DNA of 64,000 nt. It comes from Phytoseiulus persimilis (taxonomy: Eukaryota; Arthropoda; Arachnida; Mesostigmata; Phytoseiidae). Location: positions 25,168,745-25,232,744 of the forward strand of contig CM075102.1 in NCBI GenBank assembly GCA_037576195.1. Direction: 5' to 3'. This document shows, piece by piece, positions 42,308 through 52,618 of this stretch (positions are counted from its first letter, which is position 1; each line of letters opens with the position of its first letter). Both the position numbers and the translations under genes were made by a program. The notes beneath the pieces are model-generated. The model was not told the origin of the DNA. It saw nothing but the letters and a program-made list of their open reading frames with translations, and did no database searches.

Positions 42308-42628
42308 TTGGCTCCTCAAGTCTTCAGCGAGCGAGTCACCGAGGGGATAGTTTCCTTGATGAACGCGAACGGAACCACTTCACTGATCCGATTCGGCCAA
42401 CTTCTCGTCCCGTTGTATTCCGTGGAATGTGCTCCCGAACACAAATGTGAGACAGCTCGTTTCTGGGTACGCCTCATGCTATCGAGCATCTCGGGAACTC
42501 CAGTGACCCCGTCGCATCTGAGGGAAAACGGTAGGCTCTGTCGTCAGTCATCAAGTTTCTACAGCATCGGAGTCGATCACGGCGACAGGAAAATAGAGCT
42601 CCGACATCGTTCATCAAACATAATTTAA
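42308..42628 (+). CDS. weak candidate plus-strand frame
   Basis: 106 codons (VSLMNANGTTSLIRFGQLL, VDHGDRKIELRHRSSNII) without ATG start or clear splice sites. Confidence 0.2.
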   Translation: MAPQVFSERVTEGIVSLMNANGTTSLIRFGQLLVPLYSVECAPEHKCETARFWVRLMLSSISGTPVTPSHLRENGRLCRQSSSFYSIGVDHGDRKIELRHRSSNII

Positions 42629-43127
42629 CGACGTCATCAACTGGTCGTTCGTTGCTTCCATCCCGGATTTGGGCAGATCTTCCGGTTGAACCTCTCAGCG
42701 CTGCCATCTATGTGAGACGGCTAGGGCGTGTTCGGTAGATGGGGGCAAACAATTCATTTCTTAGGACGTCCTGATCCCCCGAATCAGAACCATCCGACCT
42801 TCGATGTACCGTGCATGGGAGCGAGTGCTAGGTGTTCCCCTCGCTGGAAGCTGACTTTTGCTCAGGGTCCTGTAAGGTGTCGGGCCCTGTTCCTTATTCC
42901 TTCCCACCGGCGATCAGCTCCTCCCGAGGATGTCCTAGGCTTCTGAGTCGAAGATGGCGTTGGGTGCCGCGGTCGTCTTCGACACTGCCGCTGTCGCTCG
43001 CCCCCTCTCATCGGCGTCGTCGCCGTCCTCACGATAGATCATATATATTTTCCGCTCCATTCAGCCCTAAAACGTCACCGATGAACTATCGCTCCGTCTC
43101 CCCTCGTCGAGCAGACTTGCTCGCTGG

Positions 43128-43670
43128 ATGATAAATCGCCCTCAAGGACGACTTTACGTCCTCGACTGGGGGGACGATAATTCAAAATTATTACAACTAG
43201 CTTCCTGTTACAGGGCCGACCGACGAAACGGCGGACACGACTGGCTCGCTGCCGGCCCGGCGTTCTTGCTTGCCTCCCTGAGCTCTTGTCGCCCTTGCTT
43301 GCTTACTGCCCCGTCGGCTTGGAGAGCGGGAAGCAAAAGCCGAGTGACAACCGGCAGTAGTTGGAGCAATGTCTCTGGAGGAGCATCCCACTCCCACCAT
43401 GCGGACTTCATTCCTTTCACCAGCCAGGCAAGCTCGCTCGTCTCACCTCTTCCAGCTTGGCTCCAAGGCTCGCCAGCTGCCTGCTGTCAGCATCTCCTGG
43501 TTTGCGCTACCTCCCATCTGATTGGGTGCCGCATCCGATCGGAGCCGAAATTTTTGTTCGCCACGATAGGACCATGGATCAGTGCTGGTTTATCCCTCTC
43601 TCTCATCGGTCTGGGGAGCTCTAGAGAAAGAATCAGGAGAAACATACTGTCGGGAATAGTCGACAAATAG
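43128..43670 (+). CDS. 180-codon plus-strand ATG frame
   Basis: ATG at 43128. The first 40 residues look coding (MINRPQGRLYVLDWGDDNS), then a Ser/Ala/Cys-rich part of doubtful quality. It may be a first exon that leaves by an unseen donor. Confidence 0.3.
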   Translation: MINRPQGRLYVLDWGDDNSKLLQLASCYRADRRNGGHDWLAAGPAFLLASLSSCRPCLLTAPSAWRAGSKSRVTTGSSWSNVSGGASHSHHADFIPFTSQASSLVSPLPAWLQGSPAACCQHLLVCATSHLIGCRIRSEPKFLFATIGPWISAGLSLSLIGLGSSRERIRRNILSGIVDK

Positions 43671-44042
43671 AGTTTTCTGCCATCGATGGTAACTTTGAGC
43701 TCTGTGCGCGGTTCCTCGTGTTCCGATCTCTGCGTCCCGCACCGGCTTCAGGCTTGATCATAATAGTCAGAGAATGGACGAGCGGAAGGGGAACGCATTT
43801 TTTCTCTGTTTTCACTCGAACATAAATCACCAAAGTCGTTCGTGCGCTTGGTGCTCTCAATGAGGCTGAAACGGACCGGAGAATTCGGGGACTGATACTG
43901 AAAGCTCTCGTCGATTCTCAGGGAAACATGTCGCGCCTCTATCCGGACTCAAATAGAGATGGGTGCCGATGCAGATCTGGATTCTCGAGATCGAGACAAT
44001 TATTCAAAAGAATTCGATACGCATATTCGGATAGGACGGTGT

Positions 44043-44257
44043 TCAGGTTCGATACGACACGGTAGGAACTGCGCGGGAGAACCATCTTTTTGACGGCGCA
44101 CAATCACCGGTCGAGTCTGTTCCGACCACCAAAACCGAGGTCAGCAGACGACCAGACGCCTCCGTGTTCTCTCCATCCTTCGTTCCTGCTTCCTTCACTT
44201 TTCTTCGTTTCGCTATCTCCCGAAAGGCCTGTGGCCAGTTAGGCTGAAATCCAAAAT
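44043..44257 (-). CDS. terminal exon after a strong acceptor
   Basis: The minus-strand tract TTTCTGCTTCGAACTTTGTTGCTTACGTTCGCCAG is a strong acceptor. The 71 codons that follow are charged: FGFQPNWPQAFREIAKRRK, VKEAGTKDGENTEASGRLL, and end at a stop at 44043-44045. The frame is also open upstream to an ATG at 44374-44376 (MEEDAEAAAPRGILSLESS), so an unspliced 111-residue protein is the alternative. Family unknown. Confidence 0.5.
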
Positions 44258-44628
44258 CTGGCGAACGTAAGCAACAAAGTTCGAAGCAGAAAAGCGCACT
44301 CCTGAAAGCGATTGAAAGCGCCGAAGATTCCAGCGAAAGAATTCCTCGCGGGGCGGCGGCCTCCGCATCTTCTTCCATAAATTCAAACAACAGCTGCAGG
44401 ACAACGGCGGGAATCCCGTTTCGGGAGCAGACCGCCCCGTGTCTCAGGGGCGCTGGGGAACTACGGGAGGCGACTTTGGGAATTTCAGGGGGAGTCGGGT
44501 ATTACGTTGTCGAGTCCATGAGTTTGCAGGGGTTCCGAATGCGGGACGGATGGGGAGGTTCGGGGGCAATTAGGGGGCGAGATGCAGCGAGGGAAGCACG
44601 AACAAGGCAACGGGGAATCCGAACGCTT

Positions 44629-44769
44629 CTAGCGGCGGGATTTTTGCAATGCGGGAAAAACTGCTGATGCAGTGCCGGGTTCTGTTGTTGTGGTGAAGCT
44701 GCTGCGACTCCTGCCGCCAGTCGTGGTCGCAGCAGTGGCGGTGGTGGTGGCTGTGGTGGTCGTCGACAT
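44629..44769 (-). CDS. possible Thr/Ala low-complexity first exon
   Basis: ATG at 44767-44769 starts a Thr/Ala-rich run (MSTTTTATTTATAATTTGG) followed by Ser/Thr and a stop after 46 codons. The DNA is a degenerate CCA/GCC trinucleotide tract, so the frame may be a by-product of the repeat. Confidence 0.25.
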   Translation of the reverse strand: MSTTTTATTTATAATTTGGRSRSSFTTTTEPGTASAVFPALQKSRR

Positions 44770-45047
44770 CGTGTAAGCAAGGCTTAATTGTTACAAATTG
44801 CAGAACTGCGTTGTTGTTGTCGTTCAGCTAAGGGGCCGTGGGTCGGTGGGCCTGTGTTGGAGCGCCATTCCTGGATGCGGCTCACTCCTATCCTCATATG
44901 CGCACCGGTTTCGCTGACCCCCCATCCCCCCCACCCCCCTCCTTCAATCTCGTCGTCACTCCGCCATGAAAATCTACCACGAGCAGACTCACTTCCTTGT
45001 TCGTTTGCTCTTCTTCACTGAGCATGAGACCACCATAAATCACTCGT

Positions 45048-45290
45048 TCATCGCGGTGGCCTTGCATGTTCGGACTGTCTGTCGACTCTGGATTCCATCA
45101 ACTCTTGAGCATGCGAGCAGTGTTTATCATTTTGGTTCTGGTCACGGGACTTCATGCATTGGACATCTGCTAGCTTTCGCTCCGTGTGGTGGATTATGCA
45201 CGATGATTCTGGTGATGAATTTATATTTAAATCGAAAAATCTCGAAAATTTTCGAGAACCAGACGGTATTACAACTTCGTGAGCCCTCAT
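45048..45290 (-). CDS. 80-residue minus-strand ATG frame
   Basis: ATG at 45288-45290. Hydrophilic: RKFSRFFDLNINSSPESSC, MKSRDQNQNDKHCSHAQEL. Stop at 45048. The plus strand holds a 144-residue ATG frame (44966-45400, GCCATGA start) with more hydrophobic content. The minus strand is preferred on composition only. Confidence 0.35.
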   Translation of the reverse strand: MRAHEVVIPSGSRKFSRFFDLNINSSPESSCIIHHTERKLADVQCMKSRDQNQNDKHCSHAQELMESRVDRQSEHARPPR

Positions 45291-45430
45291 TGGATCGAGG
45301 AACGCGACTACGCACCGACCTCGCTCCCCATTCTCTTACTTCTTGTTTGCCGTCGAGGAACCACATGCGAATTTCAGTGACTCGTTCGAAATTTTCCTGA
45401 AGCTCCCCAGATCTCGTTACGTGGGTTACG

Positions 45431-45817
45431 CTAGGAGCTGTGAAGTGTCATGTATCGCCGAATGGCTCCAGGAACATGATCGACACTTGATGAAAATACT
45501 CTTCTCGTTGAAAGTTTCAGTATCAGGCTATTCCATGGATATGCAACAAACAGTTCTTCCATTTTTACACCGATTTCGAAGGTAGAAGACTCTATTTCGG
45601 AGATTCTTTCCACCCGTCGGAGTTCCATCCATGCCTCGCGTTCCGACGAGCAGATGGAGATGGCGTGTGTGTATTCCTCTCGGGCGTCGGATGTCGTGGG
45701 TGCAGCCTCATAGGGGGTGATGAAGAAGACTCGTTCAGCCGTGTGCACGAGCCCGCTGTACGCAATCCATCTTAGCACAAACTTGGGCGTCAGCGTTAGC
45801 CAGCATGGACATCGCAC
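45431..45817 (-). CDS. candidate minus-strand terminal segment
   Basis: 129-codon frame: VHTAERVFFITPYEAAPTT, DAREEYTHAISICSSEREA, WMELRRVERISEIESSTFE, stop at 45431-45433. A pyrimidine tract ending CCCCTATGAG could start the exon at about 45700. Balanced composition, family not recognised. Confidence 0.4.
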   Translation of the reverse strand: MRCPCWLTLTPKFVLRWIAYSGLVHTAERVFFITPYEAAPTTSDAREEYTHAISICSSEREAWMELRRVERISEIESSTFEIGVKMEELFVAYPWNSLILKLSTRRVFSSSVDHVPGAIRRYMTLHSS

Positions 45818-46056
45818 CGAAACGAATAGCCAGGTGCTCGACCGAGTGAAAGCATAACGACCGAACGCTGTTCCGTCCGCTGAAGAGAGTTCCGAAATTT
45901 CTAAAATCTCCGGGATTGTTTCGACCCGTGCATCTCCTCGAGGAGCGAGGGTATTCGTACATTCCGTTCACTGTGACGGGCTCGGTATTGCGAGCGCTTG
46001 TCGTAAAATCTCAAGGAATTTTCATATCGAGTAGGCTTCCGACTCAATGGGTTTAA

Positions 46057-46287
46057 TGCGTTCAAGCTCGAACGAAACGTCAACGAAAACACGCAATCCT
46101 AACACGTGCGCTCGAGTCGAAACAGTCGCCTACACGGTGGATGCGCATTATGGCCTGGAATTTGTGGCATCGTTCTGCGGACACTTTTATTGATAATAAA
46201 ATCGTGATTGACGGAACAACGCCTGCGACTTATATAGGTTCCGGCTGGGGGCCGGCAGCGCTGCAAAAAGTGAAGGAACAGGGGTAG
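46057..46287 (+). CDS. candidate terminal exon followed at once by AATAAA
   Basis: A frame open for 76 codons reads MRIMAWNLWHRSADTFIDN, KIVIDGTTPATYIGSGWGP and ends LQKVKEQG, TAG at 46285-46287. AATAAA begins at the next base. The minus strand has a competing exon: acceptor CCTGTTCCTTCACTTTTTGCAG, then 53 open codons. That tract is the reverse of the purine-rich end of this frame, so one of the two is an artefact. Confidence 0.35.
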   Translation, partial: CVQARTKRQRKHAILTRALESKQSPTRWMRIMAWNLWHRSADTFIDNKIVIDGTTPATYIGSGWGPAALQKVKEQG

Positions 46288-46293
46288 AATAAA
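46288..46293 (+). terminator. AATAAA poly(A) signal
   Basis: Directly follows the TAG of the 46057-46287 frame. Confidence 0.35.
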
Positions 46294-46338
46294 TCACAGA
46301 CCAAGAAGCTTGTAGAGAGAGTTGGCGAATGGAAAAGG

Positions 46339-46764
46339 GTGCCAGAGTCGAATACGGCGCCCTGTTTCATCACACCCATCGATACCACGATTCTACACAG
46401 AGTATACTCGATTTACACCGGAGTAGCTCAAGGGGGAATGTTCACTAAAAATCGGGAAAAATCGCGTTCCCTGTTTGTGGCATGGTTCGATGCAGGACAG
46501 GCCCCTCTGGTATCCAAAACAAATCGGACCTCGATATCTGTCTTAGATTCCTAGATATCAACCATTTTGTTCATATCATCTGGATGTGTCATGTTAGGTC
46601 GTGAAGAACTATCAAGCGAAGCTCTGATGTTCACTCGTTCAGGCGGGGGAACCGTTTTCGATCCGCGGAAACAAATACCATTCGTGGGGAGCATCTACGT
46701 TCTCGAAATCACCCGCTTCAACAAACTTCTGCCGCTGGTGGAATGCGTTCATTCTTTAAGCTGA
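46339..46764 (+). CDS. two successive plus-strand frames, weak
   Basis: 46339-46554 (ESNTAPCFITPIDTTILHR, YTGVAQGGMFTKNREKSRS) and 46567-46764 (GREELSSEALMFTRSGGGT) are both protein-like and abut. They could be one exon pair or a degraded gene. No splice sites confirm it. Confidence 0.25.
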
Positions 46765-46974
46765 CAGTCTGCTCCGCGCGCGCAGTGAGACGGGCCGAAG
46801 TCGAGCTGGCCGGGGAGACGGCACACGTCGATCGATGTCATTCTCTATCGTGGAAAATGAGACACGGTGAACCTTCCGGCGACTCGAATTCCGAGATAGG
46901 GTCAGAGCCTAGGGGAGAAACGCGGCCGACGAAACGGCGCGAAGCAGGCCGAATGGGCAGACAACTTCGGTCAA

Positions 46975-47300
46975 ATCAGGTCCGCCATTTCCCTGATTTC
47001 TCCTATTGGGAGTCATCGATTTTGATGCGGCTTGTTTCTATTTGTTGCTGATGAATGTGGCTCTTAAATGAACTGGAATTGAAGGAATTGGAATTGTTCT
47101 CTTGGACACAGCTTTGGCGAAGGAGGAAAAATGTTTTTTTTTCATCTTCCTCGTCGATTTCAAAAATTTTCCCCTGCTCGGACCCCGATAGTTCTAGTTC
47201 ATCTCCGAAAGAAATTCCTCACCTAGATTTCAAAACAAGATTGAAGTCACTAGCTGGTTCTGGTGCCGAGAAATCAGGTGAAAACCACAGGGAATGGCGA
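46975..47300 (+). repeat. degenerate direct repeat, copy A
   Basis: Shares with 48168-48485 an ordered series of similar words at the same spacing: CCATTTCCCTGATNTCTCC, CATCGATTTNGAT, TGAACTNGAATG, GTTCTAGTTCA, AAATCAGGNNAAAACC. Identity is moderate, roughly 70-75% by eye. Confidence 0.55.
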
Positions 47301-47322
47301 GCCCTCACTTCGAGGTTACAGC

Positions 47323-47441
47323 CCGTTTCCCCAAAACCGATTCCCCGAACCCGTTTCCCCGAAACCGTTTCCCCGACTAGAAACCCTCTCCTGATTCTGA
47401 GACCCTCCGAGTCTATGAGGCTTCTATGTGAACCGCGGAGT
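47323..47441 (+). repeat. left arm of a large inverted repeat
   Basis: Starts with several CCGTTTCCCCGAAA-type units and continues with a unique part from GACTAGAAACCCTCTCC to ACCGCGGAGTC. From about 47361 it matches the reverse complement of the right arm with one difference in about 80 bases. Confidence 0.85.
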
Positions 47442-47952
47442 CGAGACCAATTACACTGATAAATTGGGAAGAAGAATTCGAAGTCGGCCGACCATAGACA
47501 CTAACCCCCGGCTTCAGGAATGATGGTGCTGGCGCTTGGCGAGTTACATTTGGCGGTGAAGGGTTTATTATGATTCCGCACAACTTTGCTCGCCGATATG
47601 CTCGTTATATTATCACAAAAGGGTATGAGGATTCATATAAGGTCTCGACAAGTGACCCGAGGTCATACACGAGTTTTCACGGACGCCACATTTTGAAGGT
47701 ATTGTGACAGCGAAACTTGATTGGTCTCCAATTCCTCCGCGAAGTTCATGAGTTTCTGCTTGATTCTCCATCATCGAAAATTCAAGGTGGCCCGCGGGCC
47801 GCACCAAGGTGCCCGGCCCTGATGTGAGTTATTGTGATATTGAGCAAATCTGAAATTATTCATCCCGGATTGGTATTCCTCTATGCAAATCCATCACATT
47901 GCGCAGGGGAATCCCTCAGCATGACTCGCTCCCCTTGGAGTCCGCTCACTCG
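47442..47952. other. spacer of the inverted repeat
   Basis: About 510 bp. A minus-strand frame at 47613-47807 (GHLEFSMMENQAETHELRG, VTIPSKCGVRENSCMTSGH) is open, but its status is uncertain. Confidence 0.3.
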
Positions 47953-48101
47953 GACTCCGCGGTCCACATAGAAGCCTCATAGACTCGGAGGGTCTCAGAA
48001 TCAGGAGAGGGTTTCTAGTCGGGGAAACGGTTTCGGGTAAACGGTTTCGGGGAAACGGTTTCGGGTAAACGGTCTCGGGGAAACGGTATCGGGGAAACGG
48101 G
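47953..48101 (-). repeat. right arm of the inverted repeat with a 14-15-bp minisatellite
   Basis: Reverse complement of the left arm, extended by about seven tandem units alternating GGGGAAACGGTTTC and GGGTAAACGGTTTC. It has more units than the left arm, so the array length has changed since the arms diverged. Confidence 0.85.
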
Positions 48102-48167
48102 AGGACACCCACTTCGATGGTCACAAACTTCAAGGCTCGATTTCTCGGAATCGTGTTTCGGCCCATT

Positions 48168-48485
48168 GCCGACCACCATTTCCCTGATATCTCCGCGCCA
48201 GGTGCATCGATTTCGATAAAAAAAAAATTCCAAACGTAGCTCATGCACGTGGGAATAAAGTGAACTAGAATGATGGCGAACGCAAGCGGGGCCTCCGAAA
48301 AATTCGTCATCAGCCAAATGTTGATTCTTCCAGCATCTTGATCTTGAATTTTTTCATGGTTCTCGGGGCAGGATTGCCACCGTTCTAGTTCAGTATGAGG
48401 AGCACAAAATTATCTACCGTTCAAAAAAAAGAACAGCCCTCTACCTCATCCTGGCGAGGAAAAATCAGGGCAAAACCGCGAAATC
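48168..48485 (+). repeat. degenerate direct repeat, copy B
   Basis: Collinear with 46975-47300 (see that entry). Contains A runs at 48219 and 48424 not present in copy A. Confidence 0.55.
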
Positions 48486-48725
48486 CAGACTATTTTTCCG
48501 CTAGAGAAGAAAACGAAGTTGAGTCTCAATTTTTTTTTCGTGAATAGTTTGAAGCTTCCTACATTCGGGGGTCACTTCAGATAGTTTCTAGCTGCCACAG
48601 AAGAGAAGATACAGGCCGCGGAAGCAGATATAGTGTTTTAGTGAACATCCGCCCTTAATTGTTGAGGATTGCCCAGAAACTGTGAGCAGTCTTTCCGGGT
48701 TGCTCGCCCGAGGAAAGAAACACTT

Positions 48726-48959
48726 ATGGGTGCCACAAGGCTGACTAAGACTCTAGCGGAATTCACGGTACCGTGGGACGACGGTTCGATAACTTTCAGA
48801 ATAGAGGACAATCAGACTCGGAACCTCCAGGGAAGCTCGTTTGTTTCCGAAGCCTTCCCTACCGATCAGCTCGTCCCGGGCAAAGTCAGGCTCAGTGGAC
48901 GAACTACCAATTTTGAGAATGACACTCGCGACCGCTCGGTTTTGCGGGACTTTGATTGA
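48726..48959 (+). CDS. 78-residue plus-strand ATG frame (strand uncertain)
   Basis: ATG at 48726: MGATRLTKTLAEFTVPWDD, GSITFRIEDNQTRNLQGSS, RTTNFENDTRDRSVLRDFD, stop at 48957-48959. Hydrophilic and even. The frame is also open upstream to 48669. The minus strand (48753-49118) is open too, with plausible content. Confidence 0.4.
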   Translation: MGATRLTKTLAEFTVPWDDGSITFRIEDNQTRNLQGSSFVSEAFPTDQLVPGKVRLSGRTTNFENDTRDRSVLRDFD

Positions 48960-49179
48960 GGCATCTGCCGTACAGAACTTGAGACTGACGGAATGTATCG
49001 AATCGGGTTTATCGGACTCATGTAGGCGAGCTTGGGACGAATAAAATTCGCAAATCACGCAAGCGCAAGCTCTCGTTGAACTGGCAGAGCCGATGCTGGC
49101 GGTGATGATGTCACTCATTGGAGGAGCCTATTCCAGGGAGCTCCTCTAGAAGCGTGCAAAGATTCCCCAGAATGACGCC

Positions 49180-50780
49180 GACTAGATTCCCCGGCAACGG
49201 AGGGTTTCGCTTATCATAGGCTGCAAAGTGGGAGCAAGCAATCCCGGAATTGAACACATACGGCCGGAGGCTGCCCTTCGTAAACTGTCACAGTTTTCTG
49301 ACCCTATTTCCCAGAGACCATAACTCAGCGAAAAATCAATTTGGAATCCTCCTCGAATACGAGATCTGGCAAGAATTCTCAGGAGCCCATCAAAACCATG
49401 GGAGAGTCTCGGGAGGTCGCACACCTTCGTAAATCAGTCCATATTTCAGAATCTGAGCGTCTCTCGAGGAAAGATCTGATGGCAAAAACCTTCTCCTCTC
49501 GCGCTCAGCGATCCATCCAGTAGCGACTCCCGCTCCTATGAAAAGATTACATGATGCCAAAATGTATCCTTGCAAACTGAAGACCAAGGGCCAGCTCCGG
49601 TAGGCAGTATCCCGTTGGAAATCCGGTCTGAAAAACGCTGAGTTCAGGAGCTTTTCGGAGACGGTCTTCAAACTCGAGTGACCGTTTCACGATTTCGGAA
49701 TGCTGACATCTGTGTAGCTATCCGAAGAGTCGGGTCGAACAGGATTGTGAACAATAGTTTCTTGGGGTCTCAGTCGATATTCTGTATCACTTACGAACTA
49801 GTGCACCACATCATGAGGTGAATCACTTACGAACCACGCGACCAGCTCCGCAAATGCCGAGTGTCCATCAGAACTGTTCATACCGGCAGTTCGAAGATGT
49901 TTGACACCGTCGACTCCCGTGATTATTGGCTTTGCCGAGCACTCCGGATGTTCCGCTCTCATGGGGTGGAAATCCTGGATGCCGCATATTCAGAACGCCT
50001 GCACGACAGCAGTGCGCCTTCTCTTGAGAAAGCAACTTTTGAGAGAGTCCCTCCCTCCCTTCCCTTGCGATCGAGTTAGAGCTAATCAGACATTTCGACC
50101 GAGCTTGGAAGTGAGAGAACCTCGATGATCACGAACGGCTCTATCCATTTCGAACGATCCGGCTTTCGACAAACTTCCGGAGCGAGACGCATTTGGAAAA
50201 CGAGAACAAGTTGTCGAAGTCGGAGTGACTGGATCGGAAAAATCTGGGGAATATCCCGTGTTTTACACGTAATCCGCAGTCCGCTCTTAAAACGTTATGG
50301 AGTCGGAGTTTTTCATCGTGTTTTCTCTTTCCTTTTCATTGTGCTCGACGAGCTACAAGCTTGATTCCGCTATTCCGAGAATGCGGTCATGCGTCCGAAC
50401 ATTTTATGCTTTTCTGAGAAACCATCCGTGTGTCTCTTTGAATAACTTTTACACTCGAGAGTTCTTGAAAAGCGCAAGCTGTACACAGCGCGGCCTTCCT
50501 CGCGACTCTTTTTTGTTTCTTTGTTCCTCCCAGACGCTCCTAACGCATCTTGAAAATTTTTCTCACGAACCCTTCAACGTTTCCGCGTGGAATCCTTCTT
50601 GAACATAAGTGATTTCGGAACCTCGAACCCAATCACGCAATTAAGCGTTTACGGGCACGAGGCGCGGATTTTCAACTGAAGCCTCTCGTCGAGGGTTCTC
50701 CAGGAGGTTTTCGGCAGTTTTCCGACACAGCGGCTTTCGTGCCCGGAAACTTTCGAACCGCGTCGTTCGCCTGAACCTCC
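49180..50780. other. no confident gene
   Basis: Short frames on both strands, for example 49861-50079 (plus) and 49390-49671 (minus), without splice support. Confidence 0.3.
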
Positions 50781-50793
50781 TCGCCCGTCCCGC

Positions 50794-50799
50794 TATAAG
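50794..50799 (+). promoter_or_regulatory. possible TATA box
   Basis: TATAAG within GCTATAAGAAGC, 38 bases before the ATG at 50832. Transcription would then start just before the start codon. Confidence 0.35.
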
Positions 50800-50831
50800 A
50801 AGCTATTTACTAAGAACAACGTCGGCCGAAT

Positions 50832-51022
50832 ATGAATGTGACCTTGAATACTATCTCGGCGCTCGTAGAGCCTGTAAACGTAGCCAACGATGGTCATGAT
50901 GAGGATGCTGCTTTTGCCTCTGATGATGATGGCGGTTCGAGGAAGGCTCGTGAAGCCGAGAGTAGGAAAACAGCAGGAGAGGCGCCGGAGAAGAGGCGCA
51001 GACGGAAGCCCCGACGCGGGAG
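50832..51022 (+). CDS. first coding exon of an acidic-then-basic protein
   Basis: ATG at 50832: MNVTLNTISALVEPVNVAN, then an acidic run (DGHDEDAAFASDDDGGSRK) and a very basic one (PEKRRRRKPRRGR). It ends at GGAG|GTACGC in phase 2. Unspliced, the frame runs to 118 residues with a Pro/Ser tail. The basic run would suit a nuclear localisation signal. A TATA-like motif precedes it. Family not recognised. Confidence 0.5.
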
Positions 51023-51199
51023 GTACGCAGGGGGTGGGTCGGCCTCGCTGATGTCGTTTTCATGCCATGCGTCGCATCCAGCCACTAGCGCACCCACTCC
51101 TGCTGACTGCTCGCACCCCCCCTCCCCCACACCCCCGTTTCCACCTCAATCCCCACTCGTTCTGATCCAGGATTTAGGCCGGCGATGAATGGGGTCGTA

Positions 51200-51720
51200 A
51201 AGGAGCATCTCTCTCGTTTTAGGCTCGACGTCGCTGCCGGTTCACCATTTCCTGGACGCGAAGCCGCACATTGCCACTGGAGGCCGCGCCGCGAAGAACC
51301 CGATGCATGGTCGAATTGGAGTTGTCTACCCCTCTGGAACGGCTGATCACGAACAATCGTTATGCGGAGCAACGAATTTCATCCACGGAAACCCATCAAG
51401 GGAGAGAATAACATCAACGTTGTAGGTGACTCGGAGTGATTTGTCGCACTAGAAGCGCTCGAATCCGCCTCCATCAATAGTTAATATACCCGTGCTCCGG
51501 GGTTTTCCCTTCCATGAACTCAGGCGAGTGCTTGCTGCAAGACAGAAATATCTAATCACCAGTTCAATACCAATTGGATTAGTTTAGACGGACCTCGGCG
51601 AGGACACAAAGCCCCGTCCTCCGCGCATTCATTACGGAAGTGTATTTTAGATTTGCATTTCAATTGTATTTTGCATTTTTCCGCTCGGAATTCAGCCGGT
51701 TACGTGTGAGCCTTCCCACA
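51200..51720. other. no confident gene
   Basis: A minus-strand frame at 51085-51372 is weak. 51470-51700 is AT-richer with nothing recognisable. Confidence 0.3.
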
Positions 51721-51721
51721 G

Positions 51722-51797
51722 ATTCAGCAACCAAGATGGATTCCGGGAAAGTTCTCAGAAAATAAAAGTCTACTCTCCGAGTTTCTCCCGCAAATAG
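51722..51797 (+). CDS. candidate short terminal exon
   Basis: Acceptor GTGTGAGCCTTCCCACAG, then FSNQDGFRESSQKIKVYSP and a stop at 51795-51797. AATAAA lies inside the exon, so the poly(A) site is unclear. Confidence 0.3.
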
Positions 51798-52308
51798 TTC
51801 CAGCGACACCGATGCCATGTGCAGACGTATGTAGGCCACATATCCTCAGCGCGAACTCTACATGCCCTCCACGCGGGTGCGCGACAAACTAATCTCGACT
51901 CTAAGCGGTTAGTTTCGTAACTACTCGAGAATTCCTCATCTTGTGGACGGAGAAGAAGACGTTAAAACCGCGGAGAGAAGAGTTGGGGAACGGGTGACGC
52001 CTGTTACGTTTCAGGTCGTTCGTAATCCGTTGGTCTCGCGGTCCGCCTCTCGTTCCGTCTACGCGACCGGAGCTCGGCTACTTTGTTACAAAGCTGGCCT
52101 CCCGCTAATCCCTGTGTAGGTGACGTTCTACGAACAGGCTGGCAACTCGGCTCATTGACGAGGCCTGCTCGCTCGCCTGCCCGCCCGTCCACCAGTCTGC
52201 CTCACTGCCACCTATCCCAAGAGTGTTGAATAATTAACACGCTGAGCCCATTGACGGCGAAAGCTTTTTGAAAGTCGTCGTCGTCCTTGTCGCGTTCCCG
52301 TTTCTAAG

Positions 52309-52618
52309 AGACTTTAGTGAAATGCGTCGATGTCGTCGCCGTTTGCTCCCGGGGTGCGAGGTTACGTCGATCCGTGCCGCGCACGGGCTTGACAGCCGGG
52401 AACTAGTCCACGCATTCACGAAAAAGTTGCTCGCAGAAAAATGGAGGCCAATCACGGATGAGGTGTTATTTCGAGAACAGCTGTATATCACACAGAAGCA
52501 ACCGCCCGCTGAAAAACGAGGAGGATGCGGCGAATCGCTGATAGCGTTCGAGTACCGGGGGCGAATCTTCCTCAGGAAAGTTTCAAATTTCACCCCGGAT
52601 CGACTCTACTTCCGATAA
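52309..52618 (+). CDS. terminal exon after a strong acceptor
   Basis: CCTTGTCGCGTTCCCGTTTCTAAG precedes it. 102 codons: GLDSRELVHAFTKKLLAEK, WRPITDEVLFREQLYITQK, EYRGRIFLRKVSNFTPDRL, stop at 52616-52618. Charged residues are well spread and no low complexity is present. The minus-strand shadow is Ser/Phe-rich. Looks like a folded domain, but no family was recognised. The following frame (52525-52893) may be another exon. Confidence 0.5.
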
